A stretch of 64,000 bases of DNA from CAVEFW01 sp964579575 (GCA_964579575.1 CAZOGL010000003.1:13250-77249); one strand, 5' to 3'. Shown: positions 8,091 to 16,153, counted from the first letter of the stretch. The notes: a model not told the origin generated them from the letters alone. Numbers and translations are program-made.

Positions 8091-8142
8091 CCTTTATAGG
8101 CTCCTACCTGCGCCGGATTGGGAAAAAACGCCAAAATAGTTC

Positions 8143-8171
8143 TTGAATTACCTCGGTAGGAACCGTATACT
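8143..8171 (+). promoter_or_regulatory. rplB operon promoter
   Basis: -35 TTGAAT (8143-8148), 17-bp spacer, -10 TATACT (8166-8171). The start point is expected near 8178, giving an untranslated leader of roughly 230 nt before rplB. Confidence 0.7.
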
Positions 8172-8177
8172 TTTCGT

Positions 8178-8411
8178 TTGCGTGTGGGTGTTCTTTGGAT
8201 ACACCCGGGCGCGTGGATTAGCGGCGTCGGGCACAACGGCCTCAAACGTAGTGTCAGGGCAATCGTTGATCCTCGTAAGTTAGAGGGATTCCCGGTGTGC
8301 GGTGAGGCGCGCGAGCGGGGGTCCATGATGGGGACGAAGAGCCATCAAGCCGAGCGTAGACGTCCTGCGACTTGGCCCAAAAGCCCGGGATCCCCAAAGG
8401 AAGGAAATGGA
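8178..8411 (+). promoter_or_regulatory. Long structured leader of rplB
   Basis: About 230 nt with no ribosomal protein homology. Visible elements are a hairpin GGGTGT/ACACCC near 8186-8205, followed at once by CCCGGGCGCGTGG, a motif nearly repeated upstream of rpsL near 1335. It ends with the ribosome binding site AAGGAAGGA. The region happens to be open in frame with rplB, but conserved L2 proteins start at MGVKQYKP. A feedback role is inferred from position only. Confidence 0.45.
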
Positions 8412-9242
8412 ATGGGAGTTAAACAATACAAGCCGACCTCTCCTGGTCGACGCTTCCAAACGGTTTCGGATTTCTCCGAGATCACCACGTCTACGCCTGA
8501 GAAGTCGCTGCTTGCCCCCCTTCACAAGAAGGCTGGCCGCAACTGCTACGGTCGTGTGACGACCCGTCATCAGGGTGGCGGCAACAAGCGCCGCTATCGT
8601 ATCATCGATTTCAAGCGCAACAAGGACGGCGTGCCGGCCAAGGTTGCTACAATCGAGTACGACCCCAACCGCTCCGCTCGCATCGCTTTGCTCCACTATG
8701 CAGACGGCGAGAAGCGTTACATCCTGCATCCTAAGGGCCTGTCCGTTGGCGACACCGTCATCTCCGGTCCCGATGCAGACATCAAGCCCGGCAACGCATT
8801 GCCCTTGGCCAACATCCCTGTTGGTACCTTGATCCATGCCGTCGAGCTTCAGCCTGGCAAGGGCGCAGCAATCGCTCGTTCTGCAGGCACCAGCATCCAG
8901 CTGATGGGCAAGGAAGGCAAGTATGCCATCCTCCGTATGCCCTCCTCTGAGATGCGCCGCGTGCTCCTTACCTGCCGCGCCACCATCGGTGAGGTCGGCA
9001 ACGCAGAGCACTCCAACATCAAGATCGGCAAGGCTGGTCGCAAGCGTTGGATGGGTGTTCGTCCCACCGTTCGCGGTACTGTCATGAACCCTGTCGACCA
9101 TCCCCATGGCGGTGGCGAGGGCAAGAATAAGACCGCTGGTCGTCATCCGGTTTCTCCGTGGGGTGTTCCTACCAAGGGTCATCGCACGCGCAACCCGAAG
9201 AAGAATTCCAGCCGTCTCATCATTCGTCGCCGCAAGAAGTAG
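8412..9242 (+). CDS. rplB: 50S ribosomal protein L2
   Basis: L2 of 276 residues, the core protein needed for subunit joining and peptidyl transfer. The start at 8412 is chosen because bacterial L2 starts MGVKQYKPTSPGRR. RNA-binding segments are present, as is the catalytic-loop region NPVDHPHGGGEGKN with the conserved histidine, and the basic end RLIIRRRKK. It heads a tight unit rplB-rpsS-rplV-rpsC-rplP-rpmC-rpsQ-rplN-rplX with its own promoter, since the upstream half of the S10 operon is terminated after rplW. Confidence 0.98.
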   Translation: MGVKQYKPTSPGRRFQTVSDFSEITTSTPEKSLLAPLHKKAGRNCYGRVTTRHQGGGNKRRYRIIDFKRNKDGVPAKVATIEYDPNRSARIALLHYADGEKRYILHPKGLSVGDTVISGPDADIKPGNALPLANIPVGTLIHAVELQPGKGAAIARSAGTSIQLMGKEGKYAILRMPSSEMRRVLLTCRATIGEVGNAEHSNIKIGKAGRKRWMGVRPTVRGTVMNPVDHPHGGGEGKNKTAGRHPVSPWGVPTKGHRTRNPKKNSSRLIIRRRKK

Positions 9243-9260
9243 CGCTTGAAGGAGTAACTA

Positions 9261-9533
9261 GTGAGCAGAAGTTTGAAAAAAGGTCCCTTCGTGGAAGAGC
9301 GCCTTCTGAGCCGCATCGAGGCCATGAATGCCGCTGGTACGAAGGAAGTCGTCAAGACCTGGTCCCGCAGCAGCACGATCTTCCCGGACATGGTTGGTCA
9401 CACCATCGCTGTCCATGACGGTCGTAAGCATGTCCCGGTCTACATCACCGAGTCCATGGTTGGCCACAAGCTGGGCGAGTTTGCCCCGACCCGTACGTTT
9501 AGGGGTCATGCGGCCGATAAGAAGAAGAAATAG
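9261..9533 (+). CDS. rpsS: 30S ribosomal protein S19
   Basis: S19 of 90 residues, a small-subunit head protein contacting the A-site finger. GTG start at 9261 after a GGAG site, giving MSRSLKKGPFVEERLL, the invariant family N terminus. It ends with a lysine run (DKKKK) after the conserved FAPTRTFRGH. It lies 18 nt after rplB and 14 nt before rplV. Confidence 0.98.
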   Translation: MSRSLKKGPFVEERLLSRIEAMNAAGTKEVVKTWSRSSTIFPDMVGHTIAVHDGRKHVPVYITESMVGHKLGEFAPTRTFRGHAADKKKK

Positions 9534-9547
9534 GAAGGGGTTGAAAC

Positions 9548-9889
9548 ATGGAAGCTAGAGCAATCGCCCGCTACGTCCGCGTGTCGCCCCGTAAGGCCCG
9601 CATCGTGGTCGATCAGATCCGCGGCAAGAGCGTTGTTGCCGCCCAGGAGATTTTGCAGTTCACCACGCGTGGTTGCGCAGAGGTCGTTCTCAAGACCCTG
9701 AACTCCGCAGCTGCAAACGCAGAGAACCTGCATCATGTCCGTCCTGAGGCCCTGTATGTCAAGGCCGCTTACGTGGACGAGGGTCCGACCATGCGTCGTA
9801 TCCGTCCGCGCGCAAAGGGCTCTGCGTCTCCTATTCGTAAGCGCAGCAGCCACATCACCATCATCGTCGCAACCCGAGAGGAGGCATAA
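9548..9889 (+). CDS. rplV: 50S ribosomal protein L22
   Basis: L22 of 113 residues, lining the exit tunnel. It starts MEARAIARYVRVSPRKAR. The beta-hairpin that reaches the tunnel constriction is GPTMRRIRPRAKGSASPIRK; no deletion of the macrolide-resistance kind is apparent. It lies 3 nt before rpsC. Confidence 0.98.
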   Translation: MEARAIARYVRVSPRKARIVVDQIRGKSVVAAQEILQFTTRGCAEVVLKTLNSAAANAENLHHVRPEALYVKAAYVDEGPTMRRIRPRAKGSASPIRKRSSHITIIVATREEA

Positions 9890-9892
9890 GCC

Positions 9893-10606
9893 ATGGGTCA
9901 GAAGGTAAGCCCCACCGGTTTCCGTCTGGGCGTCACTGAGGATTGGCGTAGCCGCTGGTATGCAGGCAACAAGGATTATGCCAAGACTCTGGAGAACGAC
10001 CAGGCAATTCGCAAGTTCCTCGACAAGTATCTCGCCCGTGCCGCTGTGGCAAAGGTTGAGATTGAGCGCGCTGGCGACAAGATCAAGATCATCATCACCA
10101 CGGCTCGTCCGGGTGTTGTCATCGGCAAGAAGGGTGCTGAGATCGACCAGCTTCGCAAGAAGCTCGAGGAGATCGCAAACGGCTCCGTCTCTGTCGAGGT
10201 CGTAGAGGTCAAGCGTCCCGAGTTGGACGCAAACCTCATTGCCCAATCTGTCGCAGAGCAGCTCGAGGGTCGTGTCGCATTCCGTCGTGCAATGCGCAAG
10301 GCTATCCAGTCCGCTCGCAAGAGCGGTGCCAAGGGCATCCGTATCCAGTGCTCCGGTCGTCTCGGTGGCGCTGAGATGTGCCGTCGCGAGTGGTATCGCG
10401 AGGGTCGTGTGCCTCTGCACACCCTGCGTGCAAAGATTGACTACGGCTTTGCAACCGCAGGAACCATGATGGGTTCCATCGGCGTTCAGGTCTGGGTCTA
10501 CCACGGTGACGTGCTCCCCGGCCAGAAGGCTCCGCAGCCGGCTCTCGAGGGCACTTCTCGCCCCCAGCGCCGCCGCAACGATCGTAACGAGAGGGGTGCA
10601 AAGTAG
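9893..10606 (+). CDS. rpsC: 30S ribosomal protein S3
   Basis: S3 of 237 residues, at the mRNA entry site with helicase activity shared with S4 and S5. It begins MGQKVSPTGFRLGV. A KH domain is visible with GVVIGKKGAEIDQLRKKL, and the C-terminal domain with IRIQCSGRLGGAEMCR. A basic tail follows (about 215-237). The stop TAG directly abuts the ATG of rplP (10604-10607). Confidence 0.98.
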   Translation: MGQKVSPTGFRLGVTEDWRSRWYAGNKDYAKTLENDQAIRKFLDKYLARAAVAKVEIERAGDKIKIIITTARPGVVIGKKGAEIDQLRKKLEEIANGSVSVEVVEVKRPELDANLIAQSVAEQLEGRVAFRRAMRKAIQSARKSGAKGIRIQCSGRLGGAEMCRREWYREGRVPLHTLRAKIDYGFATAGTMMGSIGVQVWVYHGDVLPGQKAPQPALEGTSRPQRRRNDRNERGAK

Positions 10607-11029
10607 ATGCTTGTACCTAAGCGTGTAAAGCACCGCAAGGTGCAGCGTGGCTCCATGAAGGGTAAAGCCAAGGGCGGCACCCGTCTGAACCACGGTACCT
10701 ATGGCGTCCAAGCTCTCGAGGCAGCTTGGATCACGAACCGCCAAATCGAGGCTGCTCGTGTTGCTATGACCCGCCATATGAAGCGTGGCGGCCATGTCTG
10801 GATCACCATCTTCCCGGACAAGCCGATCACCAAGAAGCCGGCTGAGACCCGCATGGGTTCCGGCAAGGGCAACCCCGAGGCATGGGTTGCCGTCGTCAAG
10901 CCCGGACGCATCATGTTTGAGGTCGACGGCGTTGAGGAAGAGGTAGCTCGCGAGGCACTTCGCCTGGCCATCAACAAGCTGCCGATCAAGTGCAAGATCG
11001 TAACTAAAGAGACGGAGGTGCAGGAGTAA
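10607..11029 (+). CDS. rplP: 50S ribosomal protein L16
   Basis: L16 of 140 residues, which positions the A-site tRNA elbow. It starts MLVPKRVKHRKVQRG with no spacer after rpsC. The conserved core RHMKRGGHVWITIFPDKP and GSGKGNPEAWVAVV are complete. The arginine in KPAETRMGSGKG corresponds to the region hydroxylated in E. coli L16. It directly abuts rpmC. Confidence 0.98.
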   Translation: MLVPKRVKHRKVQRGSMKGKAKGGTRLNHGTYGVQALEAAWITNRQIEAARVAMTRHMKRGGHVWITIFPDKPITKKPAETRMGSGKGNPEAWVAVVKPGRIMFEVDGVEEEVAREALRLAINKLPIKCKIVTKETEVQE

Positions 11030-11224
11030 ATGAAGTACGCTGAGATCCGCGAGAAGTCTGCAGACGATTTGCAGGCCGCCCTTAAGGAAGCACGCGCAGA
11101 GCTTTTCAACCTGCGTTTCCAGATGGCAACGAGCCAGCTCGACAATACCGCACGTGTTAAGCAGGTCAAGAAGGATATCGCACGTATCCAGACGGAGATG
11201 CGCGCACGTGAGCTGAACGCATAA
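11030..11224 (+). CDS. rpmC: 50S ribosomal protein L29
   Basis: L29 of 64 residues, a two-helix protein near the tunnel exit next to L23. It reads MKYAEIREKSADDLQ and then the typical EARAELFNLRFQMATSQLDN. It abuts rplP and lies 16 nt before rpsQ. Normal length. Confidence 0.97.
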   Translation: MKYAEIREKSADDLQAALKEARAELFNLRFQMATSQLDNTARVKQVKKDIARIQTEMRARELNA

Positions 11225-11240
11225 GAGGGGAGGAATACGA

Positions 11241-11501
11241 ATGACTGAAGAGCGTAATTCCCGCAAGGTGCGTCAGGGCGTTGTCGTGAGTGCAGCAAAC
11301 GACAAGACCATCGTCGTTGCTGTCGAGTCCCGCAAGCCGCACCCGGTTTACAAGAAGATGATGACCACCACCAAGAAATTCCATGCACATGATGAGAACA
11401 ACGAAGCTGGTGTTGGCGATACCGTACAAATCATGGAGACCCGTCCGATGTCCAAGCTGAAGCGTTGGCGTCTCCTGCAAATCGTTGAGAAGGCCAAGTA
11501 G
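11241..11501 (+). CDS. rpsQ: 30S ribosomal protein S17
   Basis: S17 of 86 residues, an OB-fold primary 16S binder. The body RKVRQGVVVSAANDKTIVVAV and the MSKLKRWRLLQIVEKAK end are characteristic. A GAGGGGAGG site precedes the ATG. It lies 45 nt before rplN. Confidence 0.97.
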   Translation: MTEERNSRKVRQGVVVSAANDKTIVVAVESRKPHPVYKKMMTTTKKFHAHDENNEAGVGDTVQIMETRPMSKLKRWRLLQIVEKAK

Positions 11502-11546
11502 TAGAGCGGAAAGCTTTACTCGCGAGAGAAAGATAAAGGTGAAGCA

Positions 11547-11915
11547 ATGATTCAGATGCAATCCGTGCTCGCAGTGGCCGACAACTCTGGCGCCAAGAAG
11601 GTGCAGTGCATCAAGGTCATCGGCGGCTCCAAGCGCCGTTACGCTGGCCTGGGCGATGTCATCATCTGCAGCGTCAAGGAAGCGATGCCCAACACCAACG
11701 TCAAGAAGGGCGACGTTGTCCGCTGCGTAGTCGTTCGCGTGAAGAAGGAAGTTCGTCGCGCTGACGGTAGCTATATCAAGTTCGACCAGAACGCTGCTGT
11801 TCTGATCGGCACCGATGGTGCCCCCCGCGGCACCCGCATCTTCGGGCCTGTTGCCCGCGAGCTGCGTGAGAAGAAATACATGAAAATCGTGTCTTTGGCA
11901 CCGGAAACTCTGTAA
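11547..11915 (+). CDS. rplN: 50S ribosomal protein L14
   Basis: L14 of 122 residues, at the subunit interface and the target of the silencing factor RsfS. It starts MIQMQSVLAVADNSGAKK and ends KIVSLAPETL, exactly as in most bacteria. ATG at 11547 follows AAAGGTGAAG. rplX follows 13 nt later. Confidence 0.98.
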   Translation: MIQMQSVLAVADNSGAKKVQCIKVIGGSKRRYAGLGDVIICSVKEAMPNTNVKKGDVVRCVVVRVKKEVRRADGSYIKFDQNAAVLIGTDGAPRGTRIFGPVARELREKKYMKIVSLAPETL

Positions 11916-11928
11916 GGGGGTGCACTAG

Positions 11929-12249
11929 ATGGCTAAGTTGCATGTCAAGAAGGGCGATAAGGTTAAGGTTATCGCTGGCAAGGACAAGGGCAAGGAGGGC
12001 GTAATCCTCCGTGCTTTCCCGAAGAAGGGCCGCGTTGCGGTTGAGAAGGTCAACATGATCAAGAAGACCGTTCGCCCTACCCCTTCTAATCCCCAAGGTG
12101 GCATCACCACCGTCGAGGGCCCGATTGATGCATCCAACGTCCAGTTGGTTTGCCCCTCCTGCAAGAAGGCTACGCGCGTCAACCGCGTCGTCAATGCTGA
12201 GGGCAAGAAGGTTCGCGTCTGCAAGAAGTGCGGCGCAACCATCGAGTAA
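11929..12249 (+). CDS. rplX: 50S ribosomal protein L24
   Basis: L24 of 106 residues, an assembly initiator near the tunnel exit. The KOW motif is KKGDKVKVIAGKDKGKEG. The C-terminal part carries two CxxC pairs (CPSCKK and CKKCGA), a zinc-ribbon-like version common in Gram-positive bacteria. It is the last gene of the rplB unit; a strong hairpin and a 266-bp gap separate it from rplE, which normally follows directly. Confidence 0.97.
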   Translation: MAKLHVKKGDKVKVIAGKDKGKEGVILRAFPKKGRVAVEKVNMIKKTVRPTPSNPQGGITTVEGPIDASNVQLVCPSCKKATRVNRVVNAEGKKVRVCKKCGATIE

Positions 12250-12253
12250 GTAA

Positions 12254-12515
12254 AGTTCCGCCGCTCTGAGGGGCGGCGGAACTGCCGACGTTGCGTAAGT
12301 TTTGGGCATCTCGCCTAGCTTTCGAGTTGCCTCCTACCTTTTGCGCTAATACGCAATCGAAGGGGTTCTCAAGGTAAGGTGGGACACCTGGATGCTAGCC
12401 GCAAACCTATGACATAGGGGTGGCAATACGCACGCGGATGGTTATTTATGACCCCGGTCTCCGGGGACGCGAGGTTGGTAATCCCGCGTTTAATTCATCG
12501 AAAGAGGTACTGACA
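12254..12515 (+). promoter_or_regulatory. Hairpin after rplX and structured rplE leader
   Basis: 12254-12283 is a perfect 11-bp stem (AGTTCCGCCGC/GCGGCGGAACT) with no T run. The rest of the 266-bp gap holds further small hairpins: AGGTG/CACCT near 12378, CCTAT/ATAGG near 12405, and CCCCGG/CCGGGG near 12450. The ribosome binding site AAAGAGG lies at 12501. No gene is seen; a regulatory leader for rplE is likely but the ligand is unknown. Confidence 0.5.
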
Positions 12516-13061
12516 ATGACTACTCCTCGTTTGAAGGAAAAGTACAAGAACGAGATTGTTCCCGCTCTTATCAAGGAGCTCGACATCAAGAACATCAACG
12601 ACTGCCCGAAGCTCGAGAAGATCGTCGTCAACATGGGTGTTGGCGAGGCCGCTTCCGACAGCAAGCAGCTTGATGCAGCCATGAACGACATGCGCACGAT
12701 CACTGGCCAGCAGCCCATGGTTTGCCGCGCCCGCAAGTCCATCGCAGGATTTAAGATCCGCGAGGGCATGCCGATCGGTTGCAAGGTCACCCTCCGCGGC
12801 GACCGCATGTGGGAGTTCTTGGACCGCCTGCTGGCTACAGCCCTGCCTCGCGTCCGCGACTTCCGTGGCATCCCGACCACCAGCTTTGACGGCCGTGGTA
12901 ACTACAGCCTCGGCGTCACCGAGCAGCTGATCTTCCCCGAGATCGACTATGACAAGGTTGACCGTACTCGTGGTATGGACATCACGTTTGTTACCTCCAC
13001 CAACGAGAACGCAGAAGCTCTTGCCCTTTTCAAGGCTCTCGGTTTCCCGTTCAAGAACTAA
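12516..13061 (+). CDS. rplE: 50S ribosomal protein L5
   Basis: L5 of 181 residues, which binds 5S rRNA. The start at 12516 (MTTPRLKEKYKNEIVPAL) follows AAAGAGG; an in-frame upstream extension to 12420 is not conserved. Family motifs include KIVVNMGVGEA and VTLRGDRMWEFLDRL. The gene is flanked by a 266-bp structured gap upstream and a perfect terminator downstream, so it looks like a one-gene unit within what is normally the continuous spc operon. Confidence 0.97.
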   Translation: MTTPRLKEKYKNEIVPALIKELDIKNINDCPKLEKIVVNMGVGEAASDSKQLDAAMNDMRTITGQQPMVCRARKSIAGFKIREGMPIGCKVTLRGDRMWEFLDRLLATALPRVRDFRGIPTTSFDGRGNYSLGVTEQLIFPEIDYDKVDRTRGMDITFVTSTNENAEALALFKALGFPFKN

Positions 13062-13090
13062 TTCTTGTTCTCCTTTCAAGTTACCTATTG

Positions 13091-13124
13091 AACAATACCC
13101 CGTTTTGGGGTATTGTTTTTTTGT
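13091..13124 (+). terminator. rplE terminator
   Basis: An 11-bp perfect stem (AACAATACCCC/GGGGTATTGTT) with a 5-base loop and a run of seven T. A further hairpin TTTTGCGC/GCGCAAAA (13124-13150) follows as the rpsZ leader. Confidence 0.9.
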
Positions 13125-13178
13125 TTTGCGCTCCAAGGAAAAGCGCAAAATAAGTAAGGAAAAGAAAGAAGGAAATGC

Positions 13179-13364
13179 ATGGCTAAGAAATCGATGATCG
13201 CCAAGGCCAAGCGTGAGCCGAAGTTTTCGACTCGCGAGCATAACCGTTGCAGCCGTTGCGGCCGCCCCCGTGCTTACTATCGTAAGTTCGGTCTGTGCCG
13301 TATCTGCCTGCGCGAGTTGGCAAACAAAGGCGAACTGCCCGGCGTTACCAAGGCTTCCTGGTAA
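13179..13364 (+). CDS. rpsZ: 30S ribosomal protein S14, type Z (zinc)
   Basis: The short 61-residue zinc form of S14, with CSRCG and CRICL cysteine pairs and the RAYYRKFGLCRICLREL core. The ATG is preceded by AAGAAGGAAA. It sits in the normal spc position between rplE and rpsH but is separated by a terminator upstream and a 101-bp spacer downstream. With L31, L33 and L24 this makes four ribosomal proteins in the window with cysteine pairs, implying zinc-replete versions. Confidence 0.97.
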   Translation: MAKKSMIAKAKREPKFSTREHNRCSRCGRPRAYYRKFGLCRICLRELANKGELPGVTKASW

Positions 13365-13465
13365 GAAGTACGTGACGCGTTAGGGTGTGCTCTTTGTATA
13401 GGCGGAGGCGTTAAGGGCGCCGACGAACCAGACGAAGAAGCTCATCACGAACCAAAGGAGAAAAA

Positions 13466-13864
13466 ATGAGCATGACCGATCCTATTGCAGACATGCTTAC
13501 GCGTGTGCGTAATGCTCAGTCTGCCGGCAAGCCGAAGGCTACGATGCCTTCTTCCAAGAAGCTTGTCGAAATCGCTCGCATCATGGCCCAGGAGGGATAT
13601 GTTGCGGGTTACGAGGTGATCGACGGCGAGCCCCGCGCTACGCTCGAGATCACTTTGAAGTACGGTGCAAAGAAGGCGAAGACCATCAAGGGCATCAAGC
13701 GCATCTCTAAGCCGGGCTTGCGTATTTACGCTGGCAAGGACGATTTGCCTCGCGTTCTCGGTGGACTCGGCACCGCAATCATCTCTACAAGCAACGGCGT
13801 TATGACCGACCGCGACGCTCGCAAGAAGGGCATCGGCGGCGAGGTTGTCGCTTACATCTGGTAG
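13466..13864 (+). CDS. rpsH: 30S ribosomal protein S8
   Basis: S8 of 132 residues, a central-domain 16S binder. MSMTDPIADMLTRVRNAQ is the standard beginning and ARKKGIGGEVVAYIW the standard end; the SKPGLRIYA and ISTSNGVMTDR segments form the RNA-binding C-terminal domain. In E. coli S8 represses the spc operon at the rplE start. A strong AAAGGAG site lies just before the ATG. It is followed 19 nt later by rplF. Confidence 0.98.
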   Translation: MSMTDPIADMLTRVRNAQSAGKPKATMPSSKKLVEIARIMAQEGYVAGYEVIDGEPRATLEITLKYGAKKAKTIKGIKRISKPGLRIYAGKDDLPRVLGGLGTAIISTSNGVMTDRDARKKGIGGEVVAYIW

Positions 13865-13883
13865 GAAAGGAAGGTAGATAGAT

Positions 13884-14426
13884 ATGTCTCGTATCGGCAA
13901 GCTGCCTATTACCGTTCCTGCAGGTGTTGAGGTCAAAATTGACGGCAATACCGTGACGGTGAAGGGCCCCAAGGGCGAGCTCACCCGCACGTTCCAAAGC
14001 ATGATGACAATCAAGCAGGAGGGCGACGTCATAACCGTCGAGCGTCCTGATGATACCCGTGAGGCCAAGAGCTATCACGGCCTGACCCGTACGCTTCTCG
14101 CCAACATGGTCGAGGGTGTTTCCAAGGGTTACTCCAAGAAGTTGGAAATGGTTGGCGTTGGCTACCGTGCAGCTCTCAAGGGCGATACCCTCGAGATGCA
14201 GTTGGGATTTTCCCACCCCGTCCTCGTCAAAGCTCCCGAAGGCATCACCTTCGAGGTTCCGACTCAAACCCAGATCGTTGTTTCTGGCGCAGACAAGGAG
14301 CAGGTAGGACAAGTCGCAGCAAATATCCGTGCATGGCGTAAGCCTGAGCCTTACAAGGGCAAGGGAATCCGCTACGAGGGCGAGCGTGTCCGTCGTAAGC
14401 TGGGCAAGGCCGCCAAGAGCGACTAA
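13884..14426 (+). CDS. rplF: 50S ribosomal protein L6
   Basis: L6 of 180 residues, two repeated alpha/beta domains near the sarcin-ricin loop. It begins MSRIGKLPITVPAGVEV; the C-terminal signature RAWRKPEPYKGKGIRYEGE is intact. It lies 19 nt after rpsH and 28 nt before rplR. Normal length and order. Confidence 0.98.
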   Translation: MSRIGKLPITVPAGVEVKIDGNTVTVKGPKGELTRTFQSMMTIKQEGDVITVERPDDTREAKSYHGLTRTLLANMVEGVSKGYSKKLEMVGVGYRAALKGDTLEMQLGFSHPVLVKAPEGITFEVPTQTQIVVSGADKEQVGQVAANIRAWRKPEPYKGKGIRYEGERVRRKLGKAAKSD

Positions 14427-14454
14427 AGACGTAAGGACTAAGTGAGGATAAGTT

Positions 14455-14823
14455 ATGAATAAACTTAAGAAGAAGGCTGCAAAGCTCCGCCGCCGCCACA
14501 CGCGCGTCCGCGGTAAGGTTTCTGGCACTCCCGCACGTCCGCGTCTGTGCGTGACCCGCAGCAACAACAACATCTATGTTCAACTTGTCGATGACAAGGC
14601 TGGCAAGACCCTCTTGGGCGTTTCCACCCTTGGCCCCGACTTCAAGGCAACCGGCAAGCGCGGCTCCAACATTGAGGGCGCAGCCGAGTTCGGCTCCATT
14701 GTGGGCAAGAAGTGCCTCGAGGCTGGTATCGACACTATCGTATTCGACCGCGGCGGCAACCTCTATCATGGTCGCGTTAAGGCTTTGGCTGAGGCAGCCC
14801 GCGAAGCTGGTCTGAAATTCTAG
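14455..14823 (+). CDS. rplR: 50S ribosomal protein L18
   Basis: L18 of 122 residues, a 5S rRNA binder acting with L5 and L25. The basic N terminus (NKLKKKAAKLRRRHTRVR), GTPARPRLCVTRSNNNIY and the terminal DRGGNLYHGRVKALAEAARE are characteristic. It lies 17 nt before rpsE. Confidence 0.97.
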   Translation: MNKLKKKAAKLRRRHTRVRGKVSGTPARPRLCVTRSNNNIYVQLVDDKAGKTLLGVSTLGPDFKATGKRGSNIEGAAEFGSIVGKKCLEAGIDTIVFDRGGNLYHGRVKALAEAAREAGLKF

Positions 14824-14840
14824 AAGGGATAGGTAGTCTT

Positions 14841-15365
14841 ATGGCTCGTAACAACAAGCAGGAGAACGCCGCAGTCCCTGAGCTTCAGGAGCGCGTCGTC
14901 TACATCAATCGCGTCGCTAAGACCGTCAAGGGTGGTCGCCGCATGGCTCTCACCGCTCTCGTGGTCGTCGGCGACGGCAATGGCAACGTTGGCGTTGGCA
15001 TGGGTAAGTCCCAGGAAGTCCCCACCGCTATCCGCAAGGGTACTGAGGATGCCAAGAAGAACATGTTCCACGTTTCCATGACCGCAGAGCACACCATTCC
15101 CCATGAGACCATCGGCGAGTTCGGCGCAGGCCGCGTCCTGATGAAGCCGGCTGTTCCCGGTACTGGTGTTATGGCTGGTGGCCCGGTCCGTGCAATCATG
15201 GAGCTCGCAGGTATCACCGACGTTATCACTAAGTCTTTGGGCACCGACAACGCCATGAACATCGTCAAGGCTGCTGCCGAGGGCTTGAAGAACATCGAGA
15301 CCCCGCAGGATGTCGCAGCCCGTCGCGACCTTTCCGTTGCCGAGGTCTTTGGCTGGAAGGAGTAA
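14841..15365 (+). CDS. rpsE: 30S ribosomal protein S5
   Basis: S5 of 174 residues, with the dsRNA-binding-like N-terminal domain (VYINRVAKTVKGGRRM) and the S5 fold C-terminal domain. The loop VKGGRRMALTALVVVGDG is the region of spectinomycin resistance changes and shows no deletion. The stop at 15363-15365 is 3 nt from the rpmD ATG. Confidence 0.98.
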   Translation: MARNNKQENAAVPELQERVVYINRVAKTVKGGRRMALTALVVVGDGNGNVGVGMGKSQEVPTAIRKGTEDAKKNMFHVSMTAEHTIPHETIGEFGAGRVLMKPAVPGTGVMAGGPVRAIMELAGITDVITKSLGTDNAMNIVKAAAEGLKNIETPQDVAARRDLSVAEVFGWKE

Positions 15366-15368
15366 GTC

Positions 15369-15554
15369 ATGGCTGAGAAGACTCTTCGCGTGACCCAGGT
15401 CCGCAGCGCAATCGGCCGCAAGGCTGATCAGGGCAAGACCCTGAAGGCACTGGGTCTTGGCAAGATCGGCCGAACGGTCGAGCAGGTCGACAACCCCAGC
15501 GTTCGTGGCATGATCTTTAAGGTTAAGCACCTCGTCGAGGTTGAGGAGATCTAA
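15369..15554 (+). CDS. rpmD: 50S ribosomal protein L30
   Basis: L30 of 61 residues, the short bacterial form. TLRVTQVRSAIGRKADQGKT and LGLGKIGRTVEQVDNPSVRG are diagnostic. It lies 3 nt after rpsE. A 149-bp spacer with two hairpins separates it from rplO, longer than usual for this pair. Confidence 0.97.
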   Translation: MAEKTLRVTQVRSAIGRKADQGKTLKALGLGKIGRTVEQVDNPSVRGMIFKVKHLVEVEEI

Positions 15555-15703
15555 ATCTCCCTTTGAACGATCTTTGAAACATTGCTTAACGGCGTGTCCA
15601 AAACAGGGCATGCCGCTGGCATGTTCGATAGAAGTTAGCTGACGGCGAGCTGTCAGCAGGGAGGTCATGAGGACCTCTCACTAGCGAAATTAGGAGTAAT
15701 AAC
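15555..15703 (+). promoter_or_regulatory. rpmD-rplO spacer with hairpins
   Basis: A 149-bp spacer holding GCTGAC/GTCAGC (near 15638-15659) and GAGGTC/GACCTC (near 15661-15677) hairpins, then the AGGAG ribosome binding site of rplO. No T-run follows, so these look like leader structures rather than terminators. Confidence 0.35.
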
Positions 15704-16153
15704 ATGGAATTGAAGGATTTGAAGCCTGCTGTTGGTTCTCGTACCAATCGTAAGCGCAAGGGCCGCGGTCCCGCTTCCGGTAACGGCAAGACTGCCGGTC
15801 GTGGTCTGAACGGTCAGAAGTCTCGCGCTGGCGGCGGCAAGAGCAACGGTTTCGAGGGTGGCCAGACTCCGCTGGCACGCCGCCTCCCGAAGCTTCCTGG
15901 CTTTACCAATATCAATCGTGTCGAGTATGTGCCCGTCAACGTCTCCCGTATTGAGGAGAAGTACGAGGCTGGCGAGACTGTCAACGGTGAGACCCTGAAG
16001 GCAAAGGGCATCATCAAGCACGCTGATGATCTTGTTAAGGTTCTTGGCGACGGTGAGATTACCAAGGCCGTTACGGTAAGTGTTGATAAGGTTTCTGCTT
16101 CTGCTAAGGCAAAAATTGAGGCAGCTGGAGGAAAGGTCGAAGAGCCTTGCTAA
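15704..16153 (+). CDS. rplO: 50S ribosomal protein L15
   Basis: L15 of 149 residues, a late-assembly 23S binder. The Gly/Arg-rich N-terminal tail (KRKGRGPASGNGKTAGRG, SRAGGGKSNGFEGGQTPL) and the LPGFTNINRVEYVPVNV segment are typical. The ATG follows TTAGGAG. Its stop overlaps the TTG start of secY by 7 nt, the usual coupling of rplO and secY. Confidence 0.97.
   Translation: MELKDLKPAVGSRTNRKRKGRGPASGNGKTAGRGLNGQKSRAGGGKSNGFEGGQTPLARRLPKLPGFTNINRVEYVPVNVSRIEEKYEAGETVNGETLKAKGIIKHADDLVKVLGDGEITKAVTVSVDKVSASAKAKIEAAGGKVEEPC

Noticed and set aside
8178..8411. In-frame N-terminal extension of L2
   Set aside because: The frame is open to the predicted transcript start, but L2 always begins at MGVKQYKP and the ribosome binding site is at 8400. 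It is a leader.
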